From Marinobacter alexandrii (lineage in GTDB: Bacteria; Pseudomonadota; Gammaproteobacteria; Pseudomonadales; Oleiphilaceae): DNA of 64,000 nt. The position numbers and the translations under genes were made by a program. Of this stretch, positions 41,949 through 51,284 are shown one piece after another (within the stretch, counting starts at the first letter, position 1; each line of letters opens with the position of its first letter). The stretch covers positions 124,001 to 188,000 of the forward strand of contig NZ_SWKM01000011.1 in assembly GCF_005871205.1 (NCBI RefSeq), written 5' to 3'. Below the pieces are notes generated by a model. The model ran no database searches. It was not told the origin of the DNA and saw only the letters and a program-made list of their open reading frames with translations.

Positions 41949-42596
41949 TCAGGCGGTGTGTTCCTGCTCAGGGCTCACCCGAAACAGACAATAGGTGACC
42001 TGGCCTGCGGTCTTCTGGCGATGCAGTTGCCAGTGGTTGGGTACGGTTGGGGGCGCCCTTTCGCTTTCATGCTCCAGATAGACCCATCCCCCCGGTTTTA
42101 CCCAGCCCTGGTCGTCGAGCACGGGCAGGATGGCTTCAAGCCAGCCCTGTCGAAAAGGCGGGTCCATGAAGATGATGTCGAACGGTTCCCGGGTGCGGTG
42201 CGCCAGATAGCTGTCGACGCTGGCGCACTCCACCGTGCCCCGGTCTGATTTCAGCAGCCGGAGGTTATCCCGAAGCGCCCGTGCCAGGCTCGGCGTGTGG
42301 TCTACCAGCGTGACGGCGCCGGCGCCGCGGGACAAGGCTTCCAGGCCCAGGGCGCCGGAGCCGGCAAACAAGTCCAGGCAGTCGTTGCCAGCGGTGTGAA
42401 ACGAGAGCCAGTTGAACAGGGTTTCACGGGTCCGGGCCGGCGTAGGGCGCACCCCGCCGGCGTCGGGAAAGCGCAGTTTGCGGCTGCGCCAGTCGCCGCC
42501 GATGATGCGGAGTTCACCCATGCCGACTCCGGCGCCTTGGGAGCCGCGGCCAGGCGAATTCACTGAACCCCGGCCGGCGGGTTTCTTGCGTGCCAT
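41949..42596 (-). CDS. rsmD: 16S rRNA (guanine-966 N2)-methyltransferase RsmD
   Basis: A 215-residue SAM methyltransferase: LRIIGGDWRSRKLRFP (substrate-side start), RPTPARTRETLFNWL, CLDLFAGSGALGLEALSRGA (SAM site) and the catalytic DPPF (IIFMDPPF). A basic N-terminal tail of about 25 residues precedes the domain; an ATG at 42521 would remove it. Divergent from ftsY, the common arrangement. Confidence 0.95.
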   Translation of the reverse strand: MARKKPAGRGSVNSPGRGSQGAGVGMGELRIIGGDWRSRKLRFPDAGGVRPTPARTRETLFNWLSFHTAGNDCLDLFAGSGALGLEALSRGAGAVTLVDHTPSLARALRDNLRLLKSDRGTVECASVDSYLAHRTREPFDIIFMDPPFRQGWLEAILPVLDDQGWVKPGGWVYLEHESERAPPTVPNHWQLHRQKTAGQVTYCLFRVSPEQEHTA

Positions 42597-42755
42597 GTAG
42601 TTAACTCCAGCAACCTGTCTGTGTCAGTGCGTAGCCCGTATGGTAGCGGAAACCGGGGCGGGCGGGATAATTCCGGCAACCCTCACTTCGGCAGGACAGT
42701 CTGCTAGAATGTCGGCCTTGTTTCTCCCGCCCATTCGGATTGATGGTATGACTTT

Positions 42756-43979
42756 ATGACGGCAGAGTGGATTTCAATTGGCCTATTGGCCCTTCTGGTA
42801 CTCATTTTCGTGTTGGATATTGCCGGCAATCGCAGTCGGGCCCCGCGTCCAAAGCCGGTGCCTCAGCGGAAGCCGGAGGTGGCCAAAGGCCCAGCGCCAG
42901 CCGAGCCTGCGGAAAAAACCAGTACAGAAGAGGCGAGTGTAGAAGGCCCTGCCGCAGAATCGGCTCCGGCCGAAACCAAGCCTGAAGCAGTCGAGGCCCC
43001 AGAGCCTGTCGCTACCCCTGAGCTGGCAGCAGAACCCGAGCCAGCTCCAGAGCCGGAACCCCAGCTCAGTGTTTTTGAGCGCATCAAGCAGGGACTGGGT
43101 AAAACCCGGGCCAGCCTGACCGGTGGAATGGCCGATCTGTTCTCGGTGGGCAAGAAGATCGACGAAGACCTGCTTGAGGAAATTGAGACCACCCTGCTGA
43201 TGGCGGATGTGGGTGTTACCGCCACCTCGGAAATCATTGAATCGCTGACCGACAAGCTTGAGCGTAACCAGCTCAAGGACGGCGAAGCCCTGCGTAAAGC
43301 CCTGCGGGACGAACTTCATGGACTGTTGAAAGACGTGTCCAAACCTCTGTCGGTGGATACCGGCAAGCAGCCGTATGTCATCCTGATGGTTGGTGTGAAT
43401 GGCGTTGGCAAGACCACCACCATTGGCAAGCTGACCAAGAAGTTCCAGAACGATGGCAAGTCGGTCATGCTGGCCGCCGGTGACACCTTCCGTGCTGCGG
43501 CCGTTGAACAGCTGCAAGTGTGGGGCGAGCGTAACAATGTTCCGGTGGTGGCACAGCACAATGGTGCTGACAGTGCGTCGGTGATTTTTGATGCGATCCA
43601 GTCGGCCCAATCCCGTGAGGTGGATGTTGTGATTGCTGACACCGCTGGCCGTCTCCAGAACAAAGACAACCTGATGAACGAGCTTGAGAAAGTCGTTCGG
43701 GTCATGAAGAAGCTGGACGACACTGCTCCCCATGAAGTGATGCTGGTGTTGGATGCCGGAACCGGCCAGAACGCCCTGAGCCAGGCCCAGGTGTTCCAGC
43801 AGGCGGTCGGTGTCAGTGGTATTACCCTGACCAAACTCGACGGCACTGCGAAGGGCGGCATCGTGTTCGCCATCGCTCGCCAGTTGCAGCTGCCCATTCG
43901 TTTTATAGGCGTGGGTGAGCAGGTGGACGACTTGCGCAGTTTCGACGCCGAAACGTTTGTGGATGCCCTGTTTGACTAA
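42756..43979 (+). CDS. ftsY: Signal recognition particle receptor FtsY
   Basis: A 407-residue SRP GTPase delivering ribosomes to the translocon. After an N-terminal hydrophobic helix (about 5-22, ISIGLLALLVLIFVLDI) comes a Pro/Ala/Glu-rich acidic region (about 30-105), the N domain (about 110-200), and the G domain: GVNGVGKTTT (G1), DTFRAAAVEQL, DTAGRLQNK (G3), TKLDGTAKGG (G4). The N-terminal membrane helix is unlike E. coli FtsY, which binds the membrane peripherally. First gene of ftsY-ftsE-ftsX. Confidence 0.95.
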   Translation: MTAEWISIGLLALLVLIFVLDIAGNRSRAPRPKPVPQRKPEVAKGPAPAEPAEKTSTEEASVEGPAAESAPAETKPEAVEAPEPVATPELAAEPEPAPEPEPQLSVFERIKQGLGKTRASLTGGMADLFSVGKKIDEDLLEEIETTLLMADVGVTATSEIIESLTDKLERNQLKDGEALRKALRDELHGLLKDVSKPLSVDTGKQPYVILMVGVNGVGKTTTIGKLTKKFQNDGKSVMLAAGDTFRAAAVEQLQVWGERNNVPVVAQHNGADSASVIFDAIQSAQSREVDVVIADTAGRLQNKDNLMNELEKVVRVMKKLDDTAPHEVMLVLDAGTGQNALSQAQVFQQAVGVSGITLTKLDGTAKGGIVFAIARQLQLPIRFIGVGEQVDDLRSFDAETFVDALFD

Positions 43980-44009
43980 ACCTCGGCACGACCGGAGCTG
44001 CAGCCTGCC

Positions 44010-44699
44010 ATGATTGAATTCCGCCAGGTGACCAAGCGCTACGACAGTGACCACACCGCCCTGCGCCAAGTGAATTTTGGCCTGGATCGGGGTGAGCTGG
44101 CTTTTCTTACCGGCCACTCCGGTGCCGGGAAAAGCACGCTGTTGAAGCTGATCATGGTGATGGAGCGACCGAGTGCGGGCGAGTTGATCGTCGGCGGGCA
44201 GGTTCTGAACCGGTTGCCTCGCCGTCAGATTCCCTATATTCGACGTCATATCGGCGTGGTCTTTCAGAACCACCAGTTGCTGTTTGACCGCACCGTTTAC
44301 GACAACGTCGCCATGCCGCTGGAAGTGATGGGATCGTCACCGCGGGATACTGGCCGGCGGGTGCGGGCGGCGCTTGATAAGGTCGGGCTGCTGAGCAAGG
44401 AAAAGATGAATCCGATGCAGCTCTCTGGCGGTGAGCAGCAGCGCGTGGGCATTGCCCGGGCGGTGGTGAACAAGCCGCCGGTGCTGCTGGCCGATGAGCC
44501 TACCGGTAATCTGGATCCGGCCTTGTCGGCCGATATCATGAACCTGTTTGGCCAGTTCAGTCAGGTGGGGGTGACCGTGTTGATCGCCACCCACGACATT
44601 GCCCTGATTAACGAGATGGGGCGTCGCACCCTGACCCTCGACCACGGCCGCCTGATTGCCGGTGGCCAGCCATTCGCAGGGGGTGCAAGTGGCCACTGA
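44010..44699 (+). CDS. ftsE: Cell division ATPase FtsE
   Basis: A 229-residue ABC ATPase: Walker [11 protein letters not shown]-loop VVFQNHQ, signature LSGGEQQRV, Walker B VLLADEP, switch ATHD. FtsEX governs septal peptidoglycan hydrolases via EnvC. It starts 30 nt after ftsY and its 3' end overlaps the ftsX start by 11 nt. Confidence 0.95.
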   Translation: MIEFRQVTKRYDSDHTALRQVNFGLDRGELAFLTGHSGAGKSTLLKLIMVMERPSAGELIVGGQVLNRLPRRQIPYIRRHIGVVFQNHQLLFDRTVYDNVAMPLEVMGSSPRDTGRRVRAALDKVGLLSKEKMNPMQLSGGEQQRVGIARAVVNKPPVLLADEPTGNLDPALSADIMNLFGQFSQVGVTVLIATHDIALINEMGRRTLTLDHGRLIAGGQPFAGGASGH

Positions 44700-45693
44700 T
44701 CCACGCCGAAAACCGGAAGCGGCCCGTGGCGCGGCGGCTTCCCGCTCGCCCTGGCGCCAGCAGGCGGAAAGCTACCTCAATCACCACCGGAAAGTGGCTC
44801 GGGACAGTGCAGCGCGGCTTTGGCGCAACCCCGTGGCAAGCTCCATGACCTGGGCAGTGATGGGTGTGGCATTGGCGCTGCCGGTGGCCTTATTGTTGCT
44901 GCTGACCAGCCTGGAAGGGGTGAGTGCCGGTTGGGAAAGCAGTGCCCGTGTGACCGCCTACCTGGAGCTGGAATTGCCGGAAGATCGCGCCCGCGAGCTG
45001 CGGGAGGAAATCGCATCTGACGGCCGGGTTACCGAGGTGGAGCTGGTCAGTCGCGACCAGGCGTTGGCCGAGTTCCGGACATCTTCCGGTCTCAAGGAGG
45101 CGTTGGACTATTTGGACGACAATCCGCTCCCGCACACGTTGCTGATTACGCCGGAACAAGGCGCCCGCTCCCAGGCGGGCGTTGAAGGTCTGGTGAGCTT
45201 TATCCAGGCCATGAACGGCGTGGAGCGAGTGCAGGTTGATCTGGGCTGGTTGCAGCGCCTGAATGCCATGACGGATCTTCTGGCGCGCGCGGTCTGGGCG
45301 CTGTCTCTGTTACTGGCGGCTGCGGTCGTGCTGGTCATCGGGAACACTGTGCGGCTGTCGATCGAAAGTCGTCGGGATGAAATCCTGGTCGCTAAGCTGG
45401 TAGGCGGCACCGACGCTTTTGTGCGGCGGCCGTTCCTTTATACCGGCGCCTGGTTTGGTCTTGGCGGTGGAGTTGTTGCGTTCATCCTGTTGCAGCTGTC
45501 CCTTTGGTGGCTCAGCGGGCCGATTGAGCGTCTGGCGGGACTGTATCGCAGCGAGTTTATGTTGAATGGCCTTAATGTGGATGGCGCGCTGGCGTTGATA
45601 ATCGTCGCGATGCTGTTAGGCTGGCTAGGCGCCTGGGTGGCCGTAAAGCGGCATCTTGACGATATTGAGCCGGGAGAAATTGCCGGCGGATGA
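44689..45693 (+). CDS. ftsX: Cell division permease FtsX
   Basis: A 334-residue four-helix membrane protein: first helix about 57-77 (MTWAVMGVALALPVALLLLLTSL), a periplasmic domain (about 80-200, ARVTAYLELELPEDRARELREEI), then three helices, with the conserved IESRRDEILVAKLVGGTDAFVRRPFLY. I choose the GTG at 44689, with AGGGGG 5 nt upstream and overlap with ftsE, rather than a TTG at 44656. A basic cytoplasmic N-terminus of about 50 residues precedes helix 1. Partner of FtsE. Confidence 0.92.
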   Translation: MATDPRRKPEAARGAAASRSPWRQQAESYLNHHRKVARDSAARLWRNPVASSMTWAVMGVALALPVALLLLLTSLEGVSAGWESSARVTAYLELELPEDRARELREEIASDGRVTEVELVSRDQALAEFRTSSGLKEALDYLDDNPLPHTLLITPEQGARSQAGVEGLVSFIQAMNGVERVQVDLGWLQRLNAMTDLLARAVWALSLLLAAAVVLVIGNTVRLSIESRRDEILVAKLVGGTDAFVRRPFLYTGAWFGLGGGVVAFILLQLSLWWLSGPIERLAGLYRSEFMLNGLNVDGALALIIVAMLLGWLGAWVAVKRHLDDIEPGEIAGG

Positions 45694-45827
45694 TCCGGAT
45701 TGCGGAAAAACCGTATTGAAAGAGCAAGGTGTTCTGGCGTAGTTTTTTGGAGCTAGGACACCACGGAGAATTTCCCAGGGAGTTGATTATTAACGGGTTA
45801 CTGGGAATTTTGGAATTTATCGGAGTC

Positions 45828-45856
45828 TTGGCGGTCCAAGCATCAGTTGCTATATT
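45828..45856 (+). promoter_or_regulatory. Putative rpoH promoter
   Basis: TTGGCG (45828-45833) and TATATT (45851-45856) with a 17-bp spacer match sigma-70 elements and lie 29 bp before the rpoH ATG, which has a strong GGAGGTTAAGG site. A very short leader would follow. Further heat-responsive promoters could exist in the 130 bp before it but are not obvious. Confidence 0.55.
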
Positions 45857-45885
45857 TATTGACCGTCAAGTTCGGAGGTTAAGGC

Positions 45886-46746
45886 ATGGGTACGAGTTTA
45901 CAGCTCATTGACAGACTGGTTCCGGGTGGAAATCTTGAGTCGTACATCCAGGCAGCGGGGCGCATTCCGGTGCTCACCGCGGAAGAAGAGCGGGATTTGG
46001 CTGAGAAACTCCATTATGACGGGGATGTTGAGGCTGCTCGTCAGTTGGTGCTGTCACATTTGCGCTTCGTCATTCATATTGCCCGGAGTTACTCCGGTTA
46101 TGGGCTGGCCCAGGCCGACCTGATTCAGGAAGGCAACGTCGGCCTGATGAAAGCGGTTAAACGTTTCAATCCCGAATACGGTGTTCGTCTGGTGTCGTTT
46201 GCCGTGCACTGGATCAAGGCTGAGATTCACGAGTTTATCCTGCGCAACTGGCGCATCGTGAAAGTGGCCACCACCAAGGCTCAGCGTAAGCTGTTCTTCA
46301 ACCTGCGCAGCCAGAAGAAAAAACTGGCGTGGTTGAACCATGAAGAGCTAAAAGCAGTTGCTGCCGATCTTGGCGTAGAGCCCCGGGTTGTGCGCGAGAT
46401 GGAAGGCCGGCTGTCATCCCATGACACCGCCTTTGATGGCCCGATGGACGATGACGAGGACAACGCGTATCAGGCCCCGGCTTACTACCTTGAGGATCGT
46501 CGCAGTGACCCGGCGACCCAACTGGAAAACGCGAACTGGACCGAAGATTCCAACGGCCGCCTGATGGAGGCGATGAAGAATCTGGATGAGCGCAGCCAGG
46601 ACATCCTTCGGGAGCGCTGGCTCTCGGATAGCAAATCCACGCTGCACGAGTTGGCCGACAAGTACGGCGTGTCGGCTGAGCGTATTCGCCAGCTGGAGAA
46701 AAACGCCATGAAGAAGATTCGAAATCAGATGGCCGAAGTCGCCTGA
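45886..46746 (+). CDS. rpoH: Heat-shock sigma factor RpoH (sigma-32)
   Basis: A 286-residue sigma factor: region 1.2/2 ([48 protein letters not shown]), the RpoH box ([17 protein letters not shown]), region 3, and region 4.2 ([25 protein letters not shown]). Typical length and the usual position after ftsX. It directs transcription of chaperone and protease genes, hslO/hslR being likely targets. Ends at a strong terminator. Confidence 0.96.
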   Translation: MGTSLQLIDRLVPGGNLESYIQAAGRIPVLTAEEERDLAEKLHYDGDVEAARQLVLSHLRFVIHIARSYSGYGLAQADLIQEGNVGLMKAVKRFNPEYGVRLVSFAVHWIKAEIHEFILRNWRIVKVATTKAQRKLFFNLRSQKKKLAWLNHEELKAVAADLGVEPRVVREMEGRLSSHDTAFDGPMDDDEDNAYQAPAYYLEDRRSDPATQLENANWTEDSNGRLMEAMKNLDERSQDILRERWLSDSKSTLHELADKYGVSAERIRQLEKNAMKKIRNQMAEVA

Positions 46747-46775
46747 CCCCGGCCCGTCTGAACTCGAATCCCTGC

Positions 46776-46809
46776 AAACGCCACCACCGTTCCGGTTGGT
46801 GGCGTTTTT
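46776..46809 (+). terminator. Intrinsic terminator of rpoH
   Basis: AAACGCCACCA (46776-46786) pairs with TGGTGGCGTTT (46797-46807, 11 pairs) around a 10-nt loop, ending in a T run to 46809. Confidence 0.9.
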
Positions 46810-46814
46810 GTTTG

Positions 46815-46820
46815 TATAAT
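46815..46820 (+). promoter_or_regulatory. Consensus -10 box before the reductase/isomerase pair
   Basis: A perfect TATAAT lies just after the rpoH terminator and 48 bp before the oxidoreductase ATG. No good -35 is seen at 16-18 bp (the region is the terminator stem), so promoter strength is unclear. Confidence 0.45.
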
Positions 46821-46867
46821 CGGTGTCCGCAAAAAACACTTGAGACGCCTGCAGGGGACTATGGATT

Positions 46868-47779
46868 ATGACCGCCGCACGACCGCACATCGCTTTTCTG
46901 GGTATTGGTCTGATGGGCTCGCCGATGACCCGAAACCTGCTGGACAGCGGTTTTCCCATGACCTTGTGGAATCGCACGGCCAGCAAATGCGCACCGTTTG
47001 ACGGCGAGGCTACCATCGCTGACACGCCCGCTCAGGCCGTTGCCAACGCCGATATTGTCGTTACCATGTTGGAGAACAGTGAGGTGGTCGATCAGGTTCT
47101 GGTCGCCCAGGGCGCCCTAGGCGCGCTGAAGCCCGGCGCCCTGCTGATTGATATGAGTTCCGTGCAACCGTCTGTTGCCCGCCAACACGCCGCCCTCGCT
47201 GCGGAGCGGAACGTAGGTTATGTGGATGCCCCGGTGTCAGGGGGTACGGTGGGTGCGGAAGAGGGTTGCCTGAGCATCATGGCCGGGGGGGCTGAAGAAG
47301 ACATCGCCCGGGCACAGACGGTGTTTTCGGCTCTGGGTCGTTGTACGAGGATTGGGCCCGTTGGAGCAGGTCAGCTCGCCAAATTGGCCAACCAGGCGAT
47401 CGTGGGCATCACCATTGGCGCGGTCTCGGAAGCCTTGCTGCTGGCGGCCAAGGGTGGCGCCGATCCGGCTGCCGTGCGTGAGGCCTTGATGGGTGGCTTC
47501 GCAGGCTCCCGAATTCTGGATTTGCACGGGCAGCGCATGCTGGAGCGGAATTTTTCGCCCGGGGCTCCGGCCCGCATCCAGCTCAAAGACATGCGCATGA
47601 TTCTGGATGAGGCCCGCGATGAGGGACTCACCCTGCCGTTGTCGCAGCAGGTGCATAATGAATACCTGTCACTGGTTGCCAACGGCCACAGTGATGTCGA
47701 CCACAGCGGTTTGCTGCTGGAACTGGAACATCTGAACGGAGCGCTGTTGGGATCCCTTGGCCGCGGACCGAAGGAGTAA
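46868..47779 (+). CDS. 3-hydroxyacid dehydrogenase, tartronate-semialdehyde reductase type
   Basis: A 303-residue beta-hydroxyacid dehydrogenase: NAD(P) motif FLGIGLMGSPMTRNLL, WNRTASKC, substrate motif DAPVSGGTVGAEEGCLSIMAGG, and catalytic Lys motif GAGQLAKLANQ. The gene is followed after 4 nt by a hydroxypyruvate-isomerase-like gene, so reduction of tartronate semialdehyde to glycerate in glyoxylate use is the best guess; 3-hydroxyisobutyrate or related reductases are alternatives. No glyoxylate carboligase is adjacent. Confidence 0.82.
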   Translation: MTAARPHIAFLGIGLMGSPMTRNLLDSGFPMTLWNRTASKCAPFDGEATIADTPAQAVANADIVVTMLENSEVVDQVLVAQGALGALKPGALLIDMSSVQPSVARQHAALAAERNVGYVDAPVSGGTVGAEEGCLSIMAGGAEEDIARAQTVFSALGRCTRIGPVGAGQLAKLANQAIVGITIGAVSEALLLAAKGGADPAAVREALMGGFAGSRILDLHGQRMLERNFSPGAPARIQLKDMRMILDEARDEGLTLPLSQQVHNEYLSLVANGHSDVDHSGLLLELEHLNGALLGSLGRGPKE

Positions 47780-47783
47780 CGCC

Positions 47784-48563
47784 ATGCCACGCTTCGCTGC
47801 CAATCTGTCCCTGCTGTTTACCGAGGTGGATTTCACTGAACGCTTTGCCAGCGCTCGTGCTGCCGGGTTCGAGGGTGTCGAATACCTGTTTCCCTACGCC
47901 TACCCAAAGGACCTGCTGAGCCGGGCGCTCAGTGACAATGAGTTGACCCAGGTGCTGTTCAATCTGCCCCCGGGCGACTGGGCCGCGGGTGAACGGGGGA
48001 TTGCCTGCCTGCCGGACCGGGTTGGCGAATTCCGGGCCGGGGTCGATCAAGCCATCGACTACGCCAAGGCGCTGGGCTGCCGGCAATTAAATTGTCTGGC
48101 CGGGCTGCGGCCGGAATCGGTGTCCGAGGCGCTGGCCTGGCAAACACTGGTGGAAAGCGTCGCCTACGCTGCGGAGAAGCTCGCCGCCGAGGACATTGTC
48201 CTGTGTCTGGAAGCTATTAATTCCCGGGTGGATATGCCCGGCTTTATGCTGGATACCACCGGCAAGGTGCTGGCGCTGATTGAGCAAGTGGATGGCGATA
48301 ACGTAAGGTTGCAGTACGACCTGTACCACATGCAGATTATGGAAGGCGACCTGATCAGGTCCATGGAATGCCTACTGCCGTGGATAGGACACATCCAGTT
48401 TGCCGATAACCCTGGACGACACGAGCCCGGCACCGGCGAGATTAACTTTTCGAATGTTTTTGCGGCGATCGACAGCATGGGTTACGAAGGCTGGGTGAGC
48501 GCGGAATACCGGCCTTCTGGCGCAACCGGGGACAGCCTGGCGTGGTTGCGGGTGCAGGGGTGA
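47784..48563 (+). CDS. Hydroxypyruvate isomerase family protein
   Basis: A 259-residue TIM-barrel isomerase: MPRFAANLSLLFTEVDFTERF, GFEGVEYLFPYAY, LCLEAINSRVDMPGFML (metal Glu), LQYDLYHMQIMEGDL (Asp/His ligands), IGHIQFADNPGRHEPGTGEI and a final VSAEYRP. This matches Hyi/OtnI. It interconverts hydroxypyruvate and tartronate semialdehyde, fitting the upstream reductase. ATG at 47784 with AAGGAG 7 nt upstream. Confidence 0.88.
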   Translation: MPRFAANLSLLFTEVDFTERFASARAAGFEGVEYLFPYAYPKDLLSRALSDNELTQVLFNLPPGDWAAGERGIACLPDRVGEFRAGVDQAIDYAKALGCRQLNCLAGLRPESVSEALAWQTLVESVAYAAEKLAAEDIVLCLEAINSRVDMPGFMLDTTGKVLALIEQVDGDNVRLQYDLYHMQIMEGDLIRSMECLLPWIGHIQFADNPGRHEPGTGEINFSNVFAAIDSMGYEGWVSAEYRPSGATGDSLAWLRVQG

Positions 48564-48681
48564 CCGTCGCCATAGGCGACACCCTCTTACAAGATGGTAA
48601 CTGGCTCGCCCACTCACTTCTTCGTACCCTGTCATTACATTGAGCTTTAAATATCGTAATCCGTTTACGGGAGGAAGGCCG

Positions 48682-49362
48682 GTGAAAGCACTGGTAATCG
48701 AAGACGATCAGGACGTAGCAAACTATCTGGTGAAGGGGCTGCGAGAGTCCGACTTCGTCGTGGATCATGCCGCCGACGGTAAAGATGGTATGTTAATGGC
48801 GGCCAGTGAAGAATATGACATCATGATCGTGGACCGAATGCTTCCGGGCATGGATGGACTGTCCATTATCAAGACCGTGCGGGCCACGGGTAACCAGGTA
48901 CCGGTATTGATCCTGAGTGCGCTTGGCGACGTGGACGATCGCGTTGAAGGCCTTCGCGGCGGCGGTGACGACTATCTGACCAAGCCGTTTTCGTTTACCG
49001 AGCTGCTGGCCCGGATCGAATCGTTGGTCCGTCGTAACCGCCAGACACCGGAAACCGAGACGGTTTTGAGGGTGGCCGATCTGGAAATGGATTTGCTGGC
49101 GCGGACGGTTAAACGTGCTGGCCAGAACATTGATGTTCAGCCCAGGGAGTTCCGGCTGTTGGAGTATCTGATGCGCAATGCTGGCCAGGTGGTGACCCGC
49201 ACCATGCTGCTGGAAAAGGTATGGGACTATCATTTTGACCCCCAGACCAACGTGATTGACGTGCACATCAGCCGCCTGCGGGCCAAAATCGACAAGGAAT
49301 TCGAAACACCACTGCTGCAGACTATCCGGGGTGCAGGGTACATGTTGCGTGAAACTGCTTAG
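48682..49362 (+). CDS. OmpR-family response regulator
   Basis: A 226-residue regulator: receiver with ALVIEDDQDV, phospho-Asp51 (IMIVDRMLPGMDG) and KPFSF, and a C-terminal winged helix (about 130-225: QPREFRLLEYLMRNAGQVVTR, DVHISRLRAKID, TIRGAGYML). I start at GTG 48682 with GGGAGG 7 nt upstream; an upstream frame from 48640 would add 14 residues before the first strand. Its 3' end overlaps the kinase gene by 14 nt. Target genes unknown. Confidence 0.92.
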   Translation: MKALVIEDDQDVANYLVKGLRESDFVVDHAADGKDGMLMAASEEYDIMIVDRMLPGMDGLSIIKTVRATGNQVPVLILSALGDVDDRVEGLRGGGDDYLTKPFSFTELLARIESLVRRNRQTPETETVLRVADLEMDLLARTVKRAGQNIDVQPREFRLLEYLMRNAGQVVTRTMLLEKVWDYHFDPQTNVIDVHISRLRAKIDKEFETPLLQTIRGAGYMLRETA

Positions 49363-50830
49363 TCAGCTTAGGACCTCGTCCTTTCAATTAGCCTTGCTGT
49401 ACATGGTGGTGTTTGCCACCTCGGTATTTATTTTGCTGGCCTTTATCTATTGGCGTACAGCGGGCTTCATGACTGCCCAAACCGATGAAACCATCGAGGC
49501 TGAAATTGCTGGTCTGGCAGAGCAGTATCGAGGCCGCGGTGTTAACGGTCTAATTACCATCATTCGCGAGCGCGTTGCTCGCGACCCCAACGCCAAGTCG
49601 ATTTATCTTCTTACCACCGACGATTTCCTGAAGCTGGCCGGCAACATAGAGTCCTGGCCCAAGGGAGCCCGATCCGAGAGCGGCTGGATCAACTTTACCC
49701 TGAATGAGGATGTGGGCTGGAACGGCCCCAAGAGACTGGCTCGTGCCCGTATTTTCGAGGTGCAGGGCGGTCTGAGGTTGTTGGTAGGGCGTGATGTGGA
49801 TGAGCTCACCAACCTCAAGCGCGTCATTGAAACCGCGATCAATTGGGGGATGGGCATCACCCTGGCGCTGGCCCTGCTTGGTGGCTTCCTGATGAGTCGC
49901 AGTACCACCCGCCGCATTGAGGTGATCAACAACACGTCTCGCCGCATCATGAATGGTCATCTTTCCCTGCGAATCCCCACCCGGGGTACTGAAGACGATT
50001 TCGATCAGTTGGCAGAGAACCTGAACCAGATGCTCGACCGCATTGTGTATCTGATGGAAGGCATCCGACACGTTTCGGACAGCATTGCCCACGACCTGAG
50101 AACACCACTCACCCGGTTGAGAAATCAGCTGGAAAGCACTCTCATGTCCGTCGATAACGATGAGGCTCGGGAACAGGCCGGCCGTGCCGTGGCCGAGGCC
50201 GATCAGCTACTCGCCACCTTCAATGCACTGCTGCGGATTGCTCGCCTGGAAACCCGCGGCAACGCCGCCGACATGAAGCCGGTAGCTCTGGATGAGCTGG
50301 TCGCAGACGCCTGCGAGTTGTATGAAGCGCTGTCCGAAGACAAGGAGCAGCGGTTCGAGCAGCACATGGAAAAGGGTGTGATGATTGAAGGTGATCGGGA
50401 TTTGCTATTCCAGATGGTCAGCAACCTGATTGATAACGCGATCAAATACACGCCGGAGCAGGGCGTTATAGGGGTGGCGGTCCGCAAAGAGGGCGCGGAA
50501 TCAATTTTCGAAGTGCGCGATAGCGGTATCGGTATACCTGACGAAGAAAAAGACCAGGTATTCCAGCGCTTTTACCGGGTGGGTAAGAGTCGCTCATTAC
50601 CGGGCAACGGTCTGGGGCTGAGTCTGGTCAGCGCCGTTGCCGAGATCCATCAGGGCCGGATTGTGCTTAGTGATACAAAGCCGAACGCAGATGCGCCCGG
50701 GTTGACGGTGTCGGTACACATGCCGGCGTTCACCGGTGTTCGCAAGCGCATCAAGGCGACTACGATGGAGCAGACCGCTGGAGTGGGCGGAGATAACTCG
50801 CCCTCTCCCAGTGAGGCCAGTGATGCTTAA
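49349..50830 (+). CDS. Sensor histidine kinase paired with the OmpR-type regulator
   Basis: A 493-residue kinase: helix 1 (about 15-38, LALLYMVVFATSVFILLAFIYW), periplasmic sensor of about 130 residues, helix 2 (about 165-187), HAMP, dimerisation box HDLRTPLTRLRNQLE with His248, N box NLIDNAIKYT, G1 DSGIGIP, G2 GNGLGLS. It autophosphorylates and passes phosphate to the preceding regulator. The GTG at 49349 overlaps the regulator's 3' end. The signal is unknown. About 40 extra residues trail the ATPase domain. Confidence 0.92.
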   Translation: MKLLSQLRTSSFQLALLYMVVFATSVFILLAFIYWRTAGFMTAQTDETIEAEIAGLAEQYRGRGVNGLITIIRERVARDPNAKSIYLLTTDDFLKLAGNIESWPKGARSESGWINFTLNEDVGWNGPKRLARARIFEVQGGLRLLVGRDVDELTNLKRVIETAINWGMGITLALALLGGFLMSRSTTRRIEVINNTSRRIMNGHLSLRIPTRGTEDDFDQLAENLNQMLDRIVYLMEGIRHVSDSIAHDLRTPLTRLRNQLESTLMSVDNDEAREQAGRAVAEADQLLATFNALLRIARLETRGNAADMKPVALDELVADACELYEALSEDKEQRFEQHMEKGVMIEGDRDLLFQMVSNLIDNAIKYTPEQGVIGVAVRKEGAESIFEVRDSGIGIPDEEKDQVFQRFYRVGKSRSLPGNGLGLSLVSAVAEIHQGRIVLSDTKPNADAPGLTVSVHMPAFTGVRKRIKATTMEQTAGVGGDNSPSPSEASDA

Positions 50831-50841
50831 GATGTTTAAGC

Positions 50842-51123
50842 TTACTGGCTGGCGCGGAAACGGTTTACGCGCTCAAGAACCGGTCCAAAAACGGCCTCCG
50901 CCCGGTTTTCAATTGCCTGAGTGAAGTGCTCAACCTGTGACCGGCGACGATCCACTTTGGCCTGAATGCTGTCCCATTCGCCCTCAAGGTGCTTTTGTTC
51001 AGCTGCCAGGAAGGCCGCAATGTTGTGGCGGTTGACCTTGCCGGTGATGCCGTATTGGTCCAGGCGATAGCCGAGGGTGTCGATACCATCGAGGGCGATG
51101 TTCAGCAATTTCTGAGTGTTCAT
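50842..51123 (-). CDS. Small coiled-coil-like protein of unknown function
   Basis: A 93-residue, highly helical and charged protein starting MNTQKLLNIALDGIDTLGYR. Residues 35-90 contain heptad-like spacing (AAEQKHLEGEWDSIQAKVDRR, VEHFTQAIENRAEAVFGPVLERV) with no Cys, signal peptide or membrane segment. The pattern is reminiscent of phasins or small structural proteins, but I do not recognise it. It is convergent with the kinase gene (11 nt between stops) and may be transcribed from the 51124-51300 region. Start at the ATG at 51123. Confidence 0.6.
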   Translation of the reverse strand: MNTQKLLNIALDGIDTLGYRLDQYGITGKVNRHNIAAFLAAEQKHLEGEWDSIQAKVDRRRSQVEHFTQAIENRAEAVFGPVLERVNRFRASQ

Positions 51124-51284
51124 GGACAGGCTCCGTGTTGGCAAATCTTCAGGGAAATCTATCCCCGCAAAGTAGCGCCAGAGCCTAGAGTGTACAACCT
51201 AATTCCCGCTTCTCGGCATTGCGGGCGCATCTGAACAAAAGGTAATTCGCCGGCCACGCTGTTGTAACCCCGGCCGTGCATAAT

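Noticed and set aside
42783..44273. 496-residue minus-strand frame opposite ftsY/ftsE
   Set aside because: Crosses two well-supported genes on the other strand and contains no motifs.
45729..45911. Small frame upstream of rpoH
   Set aside because: It overlaps the rpoH promoter and start; no ribosome site, and rpoH itself has a strong one.
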